Positions 32,233 to 43,555 of a stretch of 64,000 nt of DNA are shown here, one piece after another. The stretch is taken from the NCBI GenBank assembly GCA_951799405.1, contig OX637342.1, positions 1,054,001 to 1,118,000 on the forward strand, read 5' to 3'. Made by a program: the position numbers and the translations under genes. The first letter of the stretch is position 1, and the number at the start of each line of letters is the position of its first letter. The DNA comes from Agapetus fuscipes (taxonomy: Eukaryota; Arthropoda; Insecta; Trichoptera; Glossosomatidae). Under the pieces are notes generated by a model. The model saw only the letters and a program-made list of their open reading frames with translations. It searched no databases and was not told the origin of the DNA.

Positions 32233-32782
32233 CAGTTAATAACTGTTGTAATTCATAAAGATTAATTAGGTACTCACATAGATTATATAATTACTTAAAG
32301 TAGAATAACAATAAAAGTTTTTATTTTTATTATTACAATTAACACAAATCCTTATTGTGGTAACCTTTACCTTGATAACTTTTGTGTTAACCATTTTGAT
32401 GAATTTTGTCGGTTAATATTTTGATTAATGGGAACAGTTAACTATTACTATTTTGATTAATTTCAACAGTTAATTATTTAAATAAGTCGTTAAGGCATCA
32501 GCAATAAGACATTCCGTTAGTTGTGAATAGACGACTGAGAAAATTAACGTACGTACATCTTATGCAAAGACTTAGTCATCAATCACCACCTGTCAAACAC
32601 CAAATTGCAGGAACGTTTTTTCAAGCTTCCGCATCAATCATTCGAAATTAAAGTTAATCACGAGTAAAACTATATTATTGAATAACGCCCGTTGGATATT
32701 TATGTTTATAAAGCTTATCTAAGTTGCAAATATACTTGAAAACATTATTATGTCTTTATTTTATTTAATTTCCGATTTATAA

Positions 32783-33006
32783 TCTAAGTCTTTAGTCAAA
32801 GTTGCAAAGGAATATTAATATTTAAAATTCATATTAAATATATGCCCACAAACAGGCGCATGTTCACTTACAAATTCAAATCCAAGCCTTAAATTCAAAT
32901 ACACCCTGCAACTTTGCCGACCTTTTCTGAAACAGGGGTGACCGAAGTGAACCATTTTTTAGAGTATGGTAGGTCAGCTTCATACTCACTTATAAATCAA
33001 GGAACA
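32783..33006 (-). mobile_element. SINE-A copy
   Basis: Near full-length with a deletion around the ACAT.GGCAT block; 5' end reads CTTATAAATCAAGGAACAT. Confidence 0.8.
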
Positions 33007-33345
33007 TCGTAAGATAAATGATAAATTAATTGGTCAAAGTTATTTTGTTTCAGTACAATCTCAAAAGCAAATCGTCTCTTTCGTACCTATAAATACGAGT
33101 AAAGATTATGTAGGACAGCCACAATGGCTTTGAACATTGTGCCGCGAAGTCCTTATAAGCCAGAGCGAGGAGAATGATCAAGACTATGTAGCCAATATTG
33201 TGCAAAATAAATCTTGTTTAATAAAGAAATCGCAGTTTTTGATTGTTATTTAATTAAACAACACTTTTTAATTTAAAAAAACACTGTTTTATTTCCACAA
33301 ATATATAATATATTTAAAAATTATTAACTTTCAAATATTTTAAAC

Positions 33346-33386
33346 AGTACAAACGTTTTCGACCAATATAGTCATCTTCAGGTAGT
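33346..33386 (-). ncRNA. Hammerhead ribozyme motif, intact core
   Basis: Minus strand: TACTAC, CTGAAGA, extra T, GAC/GTC with a 7-nt loop, GAAA, ACGTTT, GTACT. Stem I pairs 3 bp, then a mismatch, then more. The AT-rich flank 33255-33345 matches the arms of the 16661-16894 palindrome. Confidence 0.7.
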
Positions 33387-33411
33387 AAAAAATCGCAGTT
33401 TAATTACTTCC

Positions 33412-33492
33412 CACTTCAACTGAAAGTGGTTGGTGTGAAGCCGGCCTCCTTAGGCAAGAAGCTTCACTATATGTATAGCTTAGTTGCGTTCA
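33412..33492 (+). mobile_element. SINE-C fragment with internal deletion
   Basis: ACTTCAACTGAAAGTGGTTG then straight to AGGCAAGAAGCTTCACTATA; about 50 bp are missing between. Confidence 0.75.
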
Positions 33493-33499
33493 TGTGAAC

Positions 33500-34600
33500 T
33501 GTATACCATCGGAATACATAAGTAAAAAATATATTTTCTTTGTTTGTTGTGCATTTTTAATTTGTCGATTCAACATTGTTTATCCACTAATAAAGATGTT
33601 TACCGACATGCTGTGCAACCTGTCTGGAGTTCTGACACGTTGAAAAACAAGCCGTCCCATTAATGAAGTAATCATCATCATCACCAAATGAGAAGTCAAT
33701 ATTTTAAGAGCGATTCCTGATAATATGTTAATCAAAGTTTGTTTTTGTGGAGTGACGCAGCACAAACAGTTGCTTTCAAAGCTCGCATACTAAAAAGCTG
33801 TTTAATTTTTTAATTTTAAATTTGAAAGGAGTGGGCATCCATTTATAACACTTTAACAAAGAGCATCAGTTATATTTTTAATATTATTCACATATTTTTT
33901 TTAATAAAGCAAATTTTTTTCTTCCCGAGTTGAGCTTAAAAAAATATATCCTGAATACACTATTGCAGTTTTAGATTTGTATTATGTTTTTTTTTGTTAG
34001 TTAAAATTGTCTTGAAAATTGTGTGTTAACACTTTGAAAACGCACAATATATTTAACTCAACTCGTGAGGATTTTTTTCATCGACATATCCTGAAACATT
34101 ATTTGTATCGAAAAAAATTAATTTTCGATTTTTTTTTTCTGTTTCTGACTACAAGAATGTTCATTAAGCAATAAGCGATATAATTGTTTGGTACCTAACT
34201 TGATTTTATTTATTTTAATATCTAGAGGCAAATTTCATATTCATTGTTCATTAGGATGGACTAGAAAAAATGTATTACATTTAATAAATTTAAATGTTTA
34301 AAAATAAATATTCTATAATACTGTGTAACATTATTAAGAAATTTTATCAGGAAAATAAATAATTTTCATGAAAATTGGAGATCTTACAAGGGGACATATA
34401 TTATAAACTTCGATTAAATTTAGATTGATCCAGCACGTGTTTATATTATTGCTTTTCTTCCATTCATCCTTCCAGGAAAATTTTGCAAAACAATATTTTG
34501 TCATTTTATTTATACTTACCTCATCATAAACACATCACGACACATTTCTCACCGAGAAAAATCATTATTATAGACAAAACTCCGAGCATAAACGTTTATC
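33500..34600. other. No gene recognised
   Basis: AT-rich, with many T runs at 33885-34140. No structure I can support. Confidence 0.4.
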
Positions 34601-34609
34601 TCAAAGCTT

Positions 34610-34698
34610 AACCAAAGCGTTTTAGCAGAAATGTATAGAAAATAATTCAGCACATCTAGTCAGCGTTTAAATTTCTGTACATTTCTGATAAAACTTTG
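34610..34698. repeat. Short hairpin repeat
   Basis: ACCAAAGCGTTTTAGCAGAAATGTA is mirrored imperfectly by TACATTTCTGATAAAACTTTGGTG, written here as positions 34612-34636 and 34676-34697. Same family as 34790-34880. Confidence 0.6.
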
Positions 34699-34789
34699 GT
34701 GTATTTGGAGCACTGATATTCCTTCACGAGCAGCATCATTATTGTAGACTGGACTTTCAGTTTACAATTTTATATTGTAACTCAATTAA

Positions 34790-34880
34790 TGCGTTTTAGC
34801 TGTAATATATAGAAAATAAAACAGCGCACGTATTGTGCGCTTTAGTTTTCGTACATTTCCGGAAAACTTTGGTGTGCTCT
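34790..34880. repeat. Short hairpin repeat
   Basis: The centre AGCGCAC-GTAT-TGTGCGCT is a strong stem; outer arms TTTTAGCTGTAATATATAG and CGTACATTTCCGGAAAACT pair imperfectly. Ends TTTGGTG like the previous copy. Confidence 0.6.
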
Positions 34881-35374
34881 CTGATATTATTCAGGGCTTG
34901 TATCAAGGATTGGGTTCATTACATGATGCGCATGCAATTTGACGTTTTATTACGAACGAGAGAGCATCCCCCCATCCGTCTGGAGATTAGGGTGCACCAC
35001 CAAAAACATCTTTCGATTTTCAATGTGTCAAAAAAATTGCAAAATTCCTAATAAGATGCAGACTTAATGTGCTGATTAAAAGTTTTGACCAAGAAGAAAC
35101 TTAAAATTGTATTGGTGGTAGATGCAATCACTTTTGAATGATCTTTAAACATAAAAAGAGAAAACAACTTTGTTTTCGATTGCGGTGAGTATATTCAGTT
35201 CCACGACCGATTTTGCTTTAAAAAATCGATTTCATACATATAATGAATGACATATTCAAATATCTTTTCATACATAAGTACATAAAATTAGGATTTAAAA
35301 TGAAGATTACTGAAGGAGGACTTCTGATGTAAGCGGCCCCCTGGAGAGCAGAAAAACCAACATTTTTCGAGGCC

Positions 35375-35472
35375 CTCACCTGTGAACATAAATAGGATAT
35401 ACACAGCACATGCGACCCGTTTCGTACAACTAGGCAAAAAGTCGCACCATATGTGAAGCTGAGTTGTTGATT
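35375..35472 (+). mobile_element. SINE-C 3' fragment
   Basis: CCTCACCTGTGAACATAAAT, CACATGCGACCCGTTTCG, AAGTCGCACCATATGTGAAG. Confidence 0.7.
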
Positions 35473-35636
35473 TTGGAAAAGAAGTAAGGTAAAATTTACG
35501 TTTTTTAATGGTTACACAACGTACAAAATTAAGTTTTTAGTGACCATACAAATCCAAAACAAAGCAGTCTGGAAAACGTCGAACATTCTTACTTTTTATA
35601 TTAGATTGAAAAACAAGAAGTTAACATTTATTACTC

Positions 35637-35901
35637 ATCTAATCTAGTCTAAGTTATAAAGATATATAACATTATGGATTCACATTACACGCACTCTCAC
35701 AAGCAGACACGTTCAAGTTCACGCTTGAGCATGCCGCATGTGAACCAACAACATAAAAGCCGAATTTCAAATGGACATACATACACCCTGCAACTCCTGC
35801 CGACCTTCCCTGAAACACGAGTGACATTGAAATTGTAAAGTGAACCGTTTTCTACAGCATCGGTAGTCAGCCGCACACCAACCTATAAGTCAAGGAATAG
35901 T
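35637..35901 (-). mobile_element. SINE-A copy, near full-length
   Basis: Tail CTAATCTAGTCTAAG; 5' end CCTATAAGTCAAGGAATAG. Contains a duplicated CATA in the middle. Confidence 0.85.
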
Positions 35902-36326
35902 CATAATAAATAAAGTGATTTTTTTTTGTATATTAACATGAAAAACATTACAACTAAAACAGTTTATTTGAAATTTAAAACATCGCGGTATGCTGACCCA
36001 CCCTACTGCAGACCGTGTATTTTGTATGGGGCAGATCCTCCGCGTCCATGAATATTTCATCCAAGAAGCAAATCGAAAATCATACATTAGCGTGGGCTGA
36101 TTCATCCCGTTATCGCGCCGACACATCTCTTTGCCTTTGAAAATACCAACATATTTTACTCTCCTACGAAATGGTCTATTTTATTTTTGATTAAATTAAG
36201 TTTCAAAATGCAAGCTCTTTTGATGATTTTTTAAGTAGATTTTTTTTTGTGATTGAACGTACTTTTGTTCGTTACAAAGTGAGATTTACTTTCAAATGAA
36301 ATTGGGTATAACATGACAACAGATCA

Positions 36327-36548
36327 TCTTCTAAGTGCTTGTTTGTCTTATTTCCATCAGAGGTAATTTCACATGAGCAATGTTTGTACGTGTACTGGAC
36401 CAATGTGTCTTATGAAAACTGGAAATTGATTTGTAAAATATGTAAAAGCAATCTCATATTATCGCGTTCTTATGCTGCTTTTACTAAGCTCTTTCTTAGA
36501 TTCTTAAGAGACTTTCATTGAAATGGTTGATAAGCTAGACAAGCACTG
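36327..36548 (+). mobile_element. MITE-1-related element containing the left breakpoint of the 9-kb duplication
   Basis: Inverted ends TAAGTGCTTGTTTGTCTTAT and GATAAGCTAGACAAGCACT; the interior matches MITE-1. Base 36368, inside this element, is where the duplicated segment starts. Confidence 0.7.
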
Positions 36549-37360
36549 GGGAAGCAAATAACTGTACTCCTTAAAAATTACGTTAAGAAAATGGAGATTT
36601 TTTGAGGAAGCTGTGCGGCAAATAAAATAAATTCAAAAATACAAAATAGCATCTTTGTTAAGATTGATAATTTTTGTATGACACCATAACAAAATCATCA
36701 AACTTAATTTAATTGTAGAGTATAAATAAAGCATCATTTTAGTATAGGTCGTAAATTTTCATCAACGCTTCAACCACAAAAAGGAGTATCCCAATAAAAA
36801 CAAAAAAAAACGAAAAGCTCCTACCTCATATATTTTTTACAGACCGAAATAAATTAAAATAATTGAATTTTTAATTTAATTGTAATGAAGTGTCACAGAG
36901 AAGCTGCTTGCCTACCGCGAGCGGCTCCTGGAATTTACGCTGCGGCACTTTTTTTTACATTCGGGTTGCACAGTGAAAAAAACAGACAAGTGCAAAGATG
37001 GAATCAAATTTTTTCTTTTATATTTTAAAGTAACGAAAAGCTGTCATGTGTATTTTTAATAAAACAAATAGTGAGTTGTGACCATTTTCGGCCTGTTACT
37101 AACAAAAACTCGTCTATTTTTTACAATTTATATATATTTTTAACATTTTTACCAACTCAAATTTACGAGATTTTCACAGTTCGGCTCCGCTTACACTCTT
37201 CAATCAAAGGCAACTATCTCACTGGCTTAGTGCACTCAATTGTGATCCTTATATACTGTAGTGACAGAAGTCTCTAGGAGCTAATTTTGCCAGTAAACTC
37301 GCGAAATTCTACAAACTTTCAGAGTACAAAAAGGATCATTTAATTTGTAGATTCCTTAAG
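36549..37360. other. No gene recognised (repeated at 45532-46343)
   Basis: AT-rich; short frames only. 36895-36950 is a small GC-richer island. Confidence 0.4.
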
Positions 37361-37365
37361 GCCAT

Positions 37366-37475
37366 AATTATTGCTACCTACCTACGATGTACACCTATAT
37401 TAATCTGCTTTTGACATAATACTATAAAAGCTATCACTACCTACGATGTACACCTATATTAATCTACTATTTACA
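37366..37475. repeat. Two-copy tandem repeat (also at 46349-46458)
   Basis: CTACCTACGATGTACACCTA TATTAATCT occurs twice about 60 bp apart in each unit of the 9-kb duplication. Confidence 0.7.
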
Positions 37476-37599
37476 TAACAATATTAAAATAATGTTTAAA
37501 AATGGACTTCGGCGAACTTTCCGATGAAACATTTAAAACAAAGAGCACGAATTTTTAAAACAATGATTTAGTTACTTATCAGACATCTGAATTTTTCTG

Positions 37600-37722
37600 G
37601 CCGCGTTTCCCCACAAGGGTCGCAGGTTGTGATAGGATCCAATTTATTTGTATCAGTAACGGGGCCAGCCTTACACCAACCACTTTACTTCCAGCTACCG
37701 AGGGAGCTGTTTATTTTATTAC
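37600..37722 (-). mobile_element. SINE-C fragment (unit 1)
   Basis: GCGTTTCCCCACAAGGGTCG, GGGGCCAGCCTTACACCAAC, ACCGAGGGAGCTG. Confidence 0.72.
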
Positions 37723-38619
37723 ACGTTATTTTATTTTGTGGTAAATAACGCAAACGCTCTTTCAATATATCCACCAACCGGGTCGAAATGCAACAGTTAA
37801 TATCCCAAGAACAAAAAAATTAAAAAACAAAATCATTAACGGCATTTGTTCATTGGCGCTGTTAGGCCGCTCATTTTGTTTGTGTCATACTCCCCGCCGG
37901 TGGACACAGTGTTTTTGCCCTCCGTCCATCCTTTGCCCCTTTTTCACCTGTTCCGTCTCTTATTAATGGATGGGCAAAAAACTCTTTAGGCCAAATTAAC
38001 ATTCCCTACCTGCGGCGTGGCATTTATTCGCTTCCCATTGCCACGGCCGCCGCTGTGGCATTCCGAATATTTGTGTGTCCTCGCGGACCGCCGTGGCATA
38101 AAAAAATGTATATGACAATAATTGGAAGTGTCACTCCTGCGGAGAGAGAAAAGAAAGGTTATTTCTGGTGTACAACTTTTTTGTGACATTTTTTTTTGTT
38201 GACTTTTTGTTACCATATAATATTATGATTTTTTACCTTATAATTTTGAATGATCATGCAAGAGTAAGCTCAAACCCTCATCCTACCTGTCCTGTATGTA
38301 TGTGTCAGAAGGACCCACAGCGCATGTCAGCTATATATTTTCTCAAATGGCGGTAGGCTTGCTTCTGAAGTAAAAGCAACGGCACGACAACACAAGTCCT
38401 CGCAAGAGTGTCACTTTAAAATGATCAGTGAAATTTTGTAGTCGAAAATTATCATGCGCGTATTGATTTTTGCACAAAACCAAAAAAAAGTAATGGCTTT
38501 CCTAATACGATTTTTTTCGTTAATATTAATAATAATTTCGAGATTATTATCAAAAATTTGGTGCAAAAGCAATGAAAATAAAAAAGTTAGGTTTAAGTTA
38601 GAATTACGGTCGTTTGACA

Positions 38620-38748
38620 TTTTGACAATTATATTATTATTTTTTTTTTTAAACTGAACAATTTAAAAACTATTTAAATCGGATATTTTTAAGTTTTAAA
38701 ATTGTTCAGTTTTAAAAAAATAAATAATATAATTGTCAAAATAAAAAA
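38620..38748. repeat. Snapback AT-rich inverted repeat, ~50-bp arms (copy 1)
   Basis: TTTTGACAATTATATTATTA...AAACTGAACAATTT is mirrored by AAATTGTTCAGTTT...AATATAATTGTCAAAA around a ~25-bp centre. A MITE-like hairpin. Confidence 0.7.
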
Positions 38749-38984
38749 ATCTGATTTTTCAGTTTCCAAAATTCTTACATCTATAGTAATCTAAAAAACA
38801 CAAACCCTGCCAACTCTTCGTGAAATATGGGTAGCATTGGAAAAAGTGAACCAATTTTCAAACAGCTTCAAAAAAACCTACACATTAAGGAGAAAAAAGT
38901 ATATTATAATACTTAATACTAAAAATACAAAATTTGAAAGCAGGTATATAATATTACTGTCACTTTTATATTTTTTAACACGGT

Positions 38985-39187
38985 TCACTTTGCCAATGTC
39001 ACCCCTGTCTCAGGGAAGGACGGCAAGAGTTGCAGGGTGTATGTCCATTTGAGATCTGGTTTTTATGTTGTAGGTTCACATGAGGCATGTGCAAGCGCGA
39101 ACTTGTACGTGTCTGGTTGTGAGAATGCATGTAATGTGAATCTCCAATGTAACATATCTTTGCAACTTAGATTAGATTAGATTAGAC
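38985..39187 (+). mobile_element. SINE-A copy (unit 1), close to consensus
   Basis: 5'-truncated at GGTTCACTTTGCC; ends TTAGATTAGATTAGATTAGA. Sequence is very close to the copies at 13932 and 14837. Confidence 0.9.
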
Positions 39188-39189
39188 TG

Positions 39190-40165
39190 TTTCATAATGA
39201 TCCATCAAAAGAAAAAAATATTCGTTCATTTGATTAATTCCCCCATTTCCAATAGCTTCCTGCATTCGAACCATTCAATCTTCTATTTTCATCTCAAACA
39301 ATTTCTACGAGAATATGCTTCAATAAAAACACGAGAAACTTTAAGTTTGTTTTCTTTGTCGCCAGAGTTCATAAATCTCCCCACAATGCTCCATACAAAA
39401 AGTCAGGCATGTGTCTTGATAGAAAACGACGGAAAAAAAACGAGCGCTTTAATTTCATAGCATTAAATCTTTCAGACTTGAAAGAATCAAAGGGGTTCCA
39501 GAGAGTCAAGATTCAACTCTCGTTTGATCTTTTCGATTCCTTGAAAGTGTTTGTTGGCTCAATTTGTCACTCGTAAGCATTGATAAATTATTATAGGTAC
39601 CTATAATAAGTGAAGAAAATGAAATTCATGCCGCCTGCCTTCAAGATACAACTGTGGAATTTGTCTGGTAAGATCGTTATTTTTATCCTTTGTGTGAGCT
39701 AATCGTACAATATGTATTTCAACGGAATTTTTATTACTTGAAGTAATTATCATAAAAAATGAGCCAGTTACTAATGATGACTGCTAGAAATGATGTAGCA
39801 TGAATGATTAAGAGGGTAAAAAAATATATCTTTATAAGTTTTAAAGTAATAAGAATATGTTATGAAAATATATTCTTAAAAATGAAGAATAAATCTACAC
39901 TAGTTACCGTTACACTTAGTAGTTAATTGACGTAAGACATTTTTTTTTTACTTTATGCGAAAACCCGTTTATTACCACGGTGAAGAAGATTGTCATTGAT
40001 ATGGAAGAAACGTACAAAAGCTCCAGACCTCGACAACAGATGCCGGAAAACAAGCTATAAGTATATTCTTATTGCAATAAAATTAAAACTCATTACCAGT
40101 TACCACCAAATTTCAAAGAGTCATCAAAGCTACAAATATTTTCTACAAGTAAGCAATAGCTTAAC
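39190..40165. other. No gene recognised (repeated at 48173-49148)
   Basis: An 87-codon ATG frame at 39197-39460 has no recognisable domain, no neighbours suggesting a gene and no splice context I can defend. Otherwise AT-rich. Confidence 0.4.
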
Positions 40166-40167
40166 AT

Positions 40168-40405
40168 ATTGAAATGTGTATGTTCCTTGACTTATAGGTT
40201 GGTATGCGGCTGACCAACCATGCTGTAGAAAATGGTTCACTTTGCCAATGTCATCCCTGTTTCAGAAAAGGTCGGCAAGAGTTGCAGGGTGTATGTCACT
40301 GTGAAATTCGGGTTTTTATATTGTAGGACCACATGCGGCATGTTTAAGGGCGAACTTGCGCATGTCTGTTCTGAATCTTTAATGCTACATATATTTTGCA
40401 ACTTA
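40168..40405 (+). mobile_element. SINE-A copy (unit 1)
   Basis: Full 5' end, GTTCCTTGACTTATAGG; a deletion before TTTTGCAACTTATAG shortens the 3' part. Confidence 0.85.
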
Positions 40406-40539
40406 TAGAATCATTAACGAGCATAGAAAAGTTACGACTTTTTTGTTGTTGAACGATGCAATACTACTTGTTCATATTTTTGTAAACTGATTGTCTTTAT
40501 CGCTTATATTATACAAAACAGTAACAGCATATCAATGTA

Positions 40540-40712
40540 ATGGAAAACGATATCATATTACGCATCGTTCTTCAAGGGAACCCAAACGGAAGAAAATCCT
40601 CATGAAGACCTCCGAAGAAATGGTGTGATAGCTAGCATTCTGGATCACAGGAGAGAGAAGTAGTCGCAGAAGCATATCATTAGGATATATAAAATAAAAA
40701 AGAGGAAGAAGA
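40540..40712 (+). pseudogene. Possible decayed LINE C-terminus with (GAA)n tail (copy 1)
   Basis: Across two frames it reads RIVLQGNPNGRK and RPPKKW, resembling the GRR..GRPKK.W end of RTE-like proteins, and ends in AAAAAAGAGGAAGAAGATGG. Weak but suggestive. Duplicated at 49523-49695. Confidence 0.4.
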
Positions 40713-41096
40713 TGGAACATTTTGTGAAACAACATTTTCCAAGGTCTTCATGGTGTTCAGACAAAACGAAATCCGATATGTCGTCAAAAACAAGAGACGA
40801 AATTCAATAGAGGAGTGGCGTCAGAATGCTCAATCGTAAAAGCTCGGGTCTGCTCGGATTATGATACACATTAGAGGCAATTGTATGAAGTGACAAAACA
40901 TTGTCTGCAGCTGTCGGCGAATTGTGAGGATACGTACTGAATATTTGTATGGGAGTTGCAGTATAACATACTGAGAGGTAGAGACTCACAGATGTGGCAT
41001 GCAAATGAGAAAAAAAGGAAAGGTTTGGGAAAAAAATGACAGAAAATGTTTTTGGGTCTTAGAAGGGTTATTGGCTCATTTTTTAAGTCTTTCTAT

Positions 41097-41325
41097 AATC
41101 TTTAATATAAGTTGCAAAGATATATAAACATTTAAAACTCATATCAAATGCAAGCCCACAAACAAACACACACTTAGTTCGCGCTTACAAATAAAATCCA
41201 AATCTCAAATGAACATGAACCCTACAACTTTTTCCGACCTTCCTGACACAGGGGTGACATTGGCAAAGTGCACCATTTTGTACAGCATGGGTAGTCAGCC
41301 GTATACCAACCTATAAGTCAAGGAA
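41097..41325 (-). mobile_element. SINE-A copy (unit 1)
   Basis: Diverged tail TTTAATATAAG; 5' end CCTATAAGTCAAGGAATTT, meeting the next, opposite copy within ~6 bp. Confidence 0.85.
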
Positions 41326-41330
41326 TTTAA

Positions 41331-41467
41331 TGGTGTTTCAGAGAAGGACAGCAAGAGTTGCAGGTTTTATGTCCATATGAGAATTGGGTTTTTATATTGT
41401 AGGTCCACATGCTTGTGGGAATGAATCTAATATGAACAACATATTTTTGCAACTTAGGTTAGATTAG
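41331..41467 (+). mobile_element. SINE-A partial copy (unit 1)
   Basis: From GTGTTTCAGAGAAGGACAGC to TTAGGTTAGATTAGA; internal deletion after GTCCACATG. Confidence 0.75.
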
Positions 41468-41716
41468 AAATATTTCCTGGTATTATATTTGAAATTTTCA
41501 AAAGCTGACCCTGCCTCATGATTTAAGCGCATCTGCACATTTGCAATGTCCGCCATATTTGCGGAAAATTGCACGACAGTTTATTCTGCTGGCGGGAAAC
41601 GTAGTGCCGCGTGTGCCGTTTTATTATCCTGAAAATAAACCGGGAGAAGCCTCATTGCAAAATAATATCTCATAATTTAGCAACTTTATTTTTTGCGGCT
41701 TGTGAATTTTTTGCAC

Positions 41717-41918
41717 GCACTTTGCCAATGTCACCCCTGTTTCAGGGAAGGTCGGCAAAAGTTGTGGGGCTTATGTTTATTTGTGGTTTGGATTTTATTT
41801 GTAAGTACACATTCAGCATTTGTAAGCGCGAACTACACTTGTTGGTTTGTGGGCATACACCTGAGAGCTTTAAATGAATATATCCTTGCAACTTAGATTA
41901 TAGATTATAGATTATAGT
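41717..41918 (+). mobile_element. SINE-A copy with (TTATAGA)n tail (unit 1)
   Basis: 5'-truncated at CACTTTGCC; the tail is a 7-bp repeat, GATTATAGATTATAG, a third tail type in this family. Confidence 0.85.
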
Positions 41919-42242
41919 GTGAGGTTGGTTTAATTCATATTTAAAGGGTTGAGATTTTTGGTTTTCAAAATTGTAAGCTTTTATGTTTCATTCAACTTAT
42001 TTTGAATCCAATGTTTTAAACATAAACGCCTACAAAAGCTGTAACTTTCGCCACCTCTGTGTGAAACAGAGGTGACATTCACAAATTTGCTTAATGTTAC
42101 AGTTAAGCATCATCTTTTTCTTCTTCTTTATGGCAAATTTCCTGAGAAAACAGAGGCGCCAGTGTCAATTTGACTTATTATGGGGTGCAGTTAAGCATCG
42201 ATATATCGATTAACAGGGTTCAATACCTCAAACGGTAAGACA

Positions 42243-42335
42243 TAGTCTAATCTAATTTAATCAAATCTAAGTTGCAAAGATATGTTACATTAGGGATTCA
42301 CATTATATGCATTCTCACAAGTAGACACGTACACG
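42243..42335 (-). mobile_element. SINE-A 3' fragment (unit 1)
   Basis: TCTAATCTAATTTAATCAAA then the CAAGTAGACACGTAC block; the rest is missing. A strongly diverged SINE-A piece may lie at 42030-42095. Confidence 0.75.
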
Positions 42336-42489
42336 TACAAGTGTGTACCGAAATTTCACTACCACTCGTGGGAAACGCTTCACTTCCACACATCAATGTC
42401 GGTAACAATACGCCTCTCTCAGTCTCAAATCCAGTAAACAATTTGTGATCTCATCCCCAAAACCACGCTGCGCTAAACAACACATATAT

Positions 42490-42787
42490 TTTAACTTCTT
42501 TCCGCGTTTTCCCCTAAGCGATCGCATGTGTGGAGTGTAACCTTTATATTTTTACAGGTAAAGGGACCGGTCTTACGCCAACCACTTCAGTCAAAGTGAG
42601 GGATTTTCAGCTCCCGAGGGGGCTGGTACTCATTTCTTGCGAAGGCTGAGTAAGCGTCACCGACATTTTTTATATTGGATTTGAAATAAACACCGAAACG
42701 GGAAATAGTATTCCTGATGCCCTCGGTTGGAATCGAACCCGAGCTCTCGTCATGGAATGCAACGCACTCTACCAACTGAGCCATCTA
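42490..42787 (-). mobile_element. SINE-C copy (unit 1)
   Basis: CACTCTACCAACTGAGCCAT and TTGGAATCGAACCCGAGC (B box) on the minus strand; the body is complete to the GTTTTCCCCTAAGCG end. Confidence 0.88.
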
Positions 42788-42802
42788 CCAATGAGAATAC
42801 TA

Positions 42803-43062
42803 ATCTAATCTAATCTAAGCTGCAAAGATATATATAATTTAAGATTTATATTAAATGCATTCCCACAAGCGGATATGTATAATTTCGCGCTAACACATGC
42901 CGCATGTGGACCTACTATATAAAAACCCAATCTCAAATAAACATAAGCCTTGCAACTCTTGCCGTCCTTCCCTGAAACAGGGGTGACATTGGCAAAGTGA
43001 ACCAATTTTTTACAGTATGGGTGGTCAGCCGCATAACAACCTATAAGTCAAGGAACATACAT
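42803..43062 (-). mobile_element. SINE-A copy, near full-length (unit 1)
   Basis: Tail TAATCTAATCTAATCTAAG; 5' end CCTATAAGTCAAGGAACAT. Lies beside the tRNA head of a SINE-C copy. Confidence 0.88.
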
Positions 43063-43447
43063 GACAAATTACATTTTTTGTAAATCAATAAATAACAATA
43101 TATACATGGACATAAAAAACTAAATCATAAAACCAATTTTACTTTACCAAACCCCAGCCGCCAACATCACAGATCAACCGCCATTTCTTTCTATCCTTAC
43201 ATACTTCTTTCATTATATTTCAGAATACAAAATCGAAATTTCTAAACGAAAAGGCATGCACTCCTAAAAATGCACGGTCCTCCTCAAATGGACGTTATTT
43301 AGTGCGCCGGCGTCTCAGGGGACACTTTTTTTGTCCCCGGTTATTTTTATTGCGCGCCTTTTTATTGTCTCCAGAACGTTCCGTACGCTTTTACTTCAGC
43401 CGCCTTCGAGACGATCTACCATATACCTAGTATTAACCATCTCCATA

Positions 43448-43555
43448 AACTTCCATCGATCGCGTAAATAAAAAATGTATCGAATACACGACTGCGCGTC
43501 TATTGAGTGATTTAGTTTGCATACATTATTTCGATTTACGCGATCGAAGGTAGTG
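43448..43555. repeat. Hairpin element, ~30-bp ends (copy 1)
   Basis: CGATCGCGTAAAT..AATGTAT is mirrored by ATACATT..ATTTACGCGATCG; the inner part also pairs loosely. A weaker relative lies at about 8125-8225. Confidence 0.65.

Noticed and set aside
39165..39187. Telomere-like repeat (TTAGA)n
   Set aside because: The arthropod telomere unit is TTAGG. This is the SINE-A tail, only a few units long, and recurs at every young copy.
39197..39460. 87-codon ATG frame, duplicated at 48180-48443
   Set aside because: Perfect conservation between copies only reflects the recent duplication. Composition is ordinary for AT-rich DNA and no motif is visible.
42720..42790. Possible tRNA gene on the minus strand
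   Set aside because: It is the head of a SINE-C copy; the body follows directly and related copies exist elsewhere.
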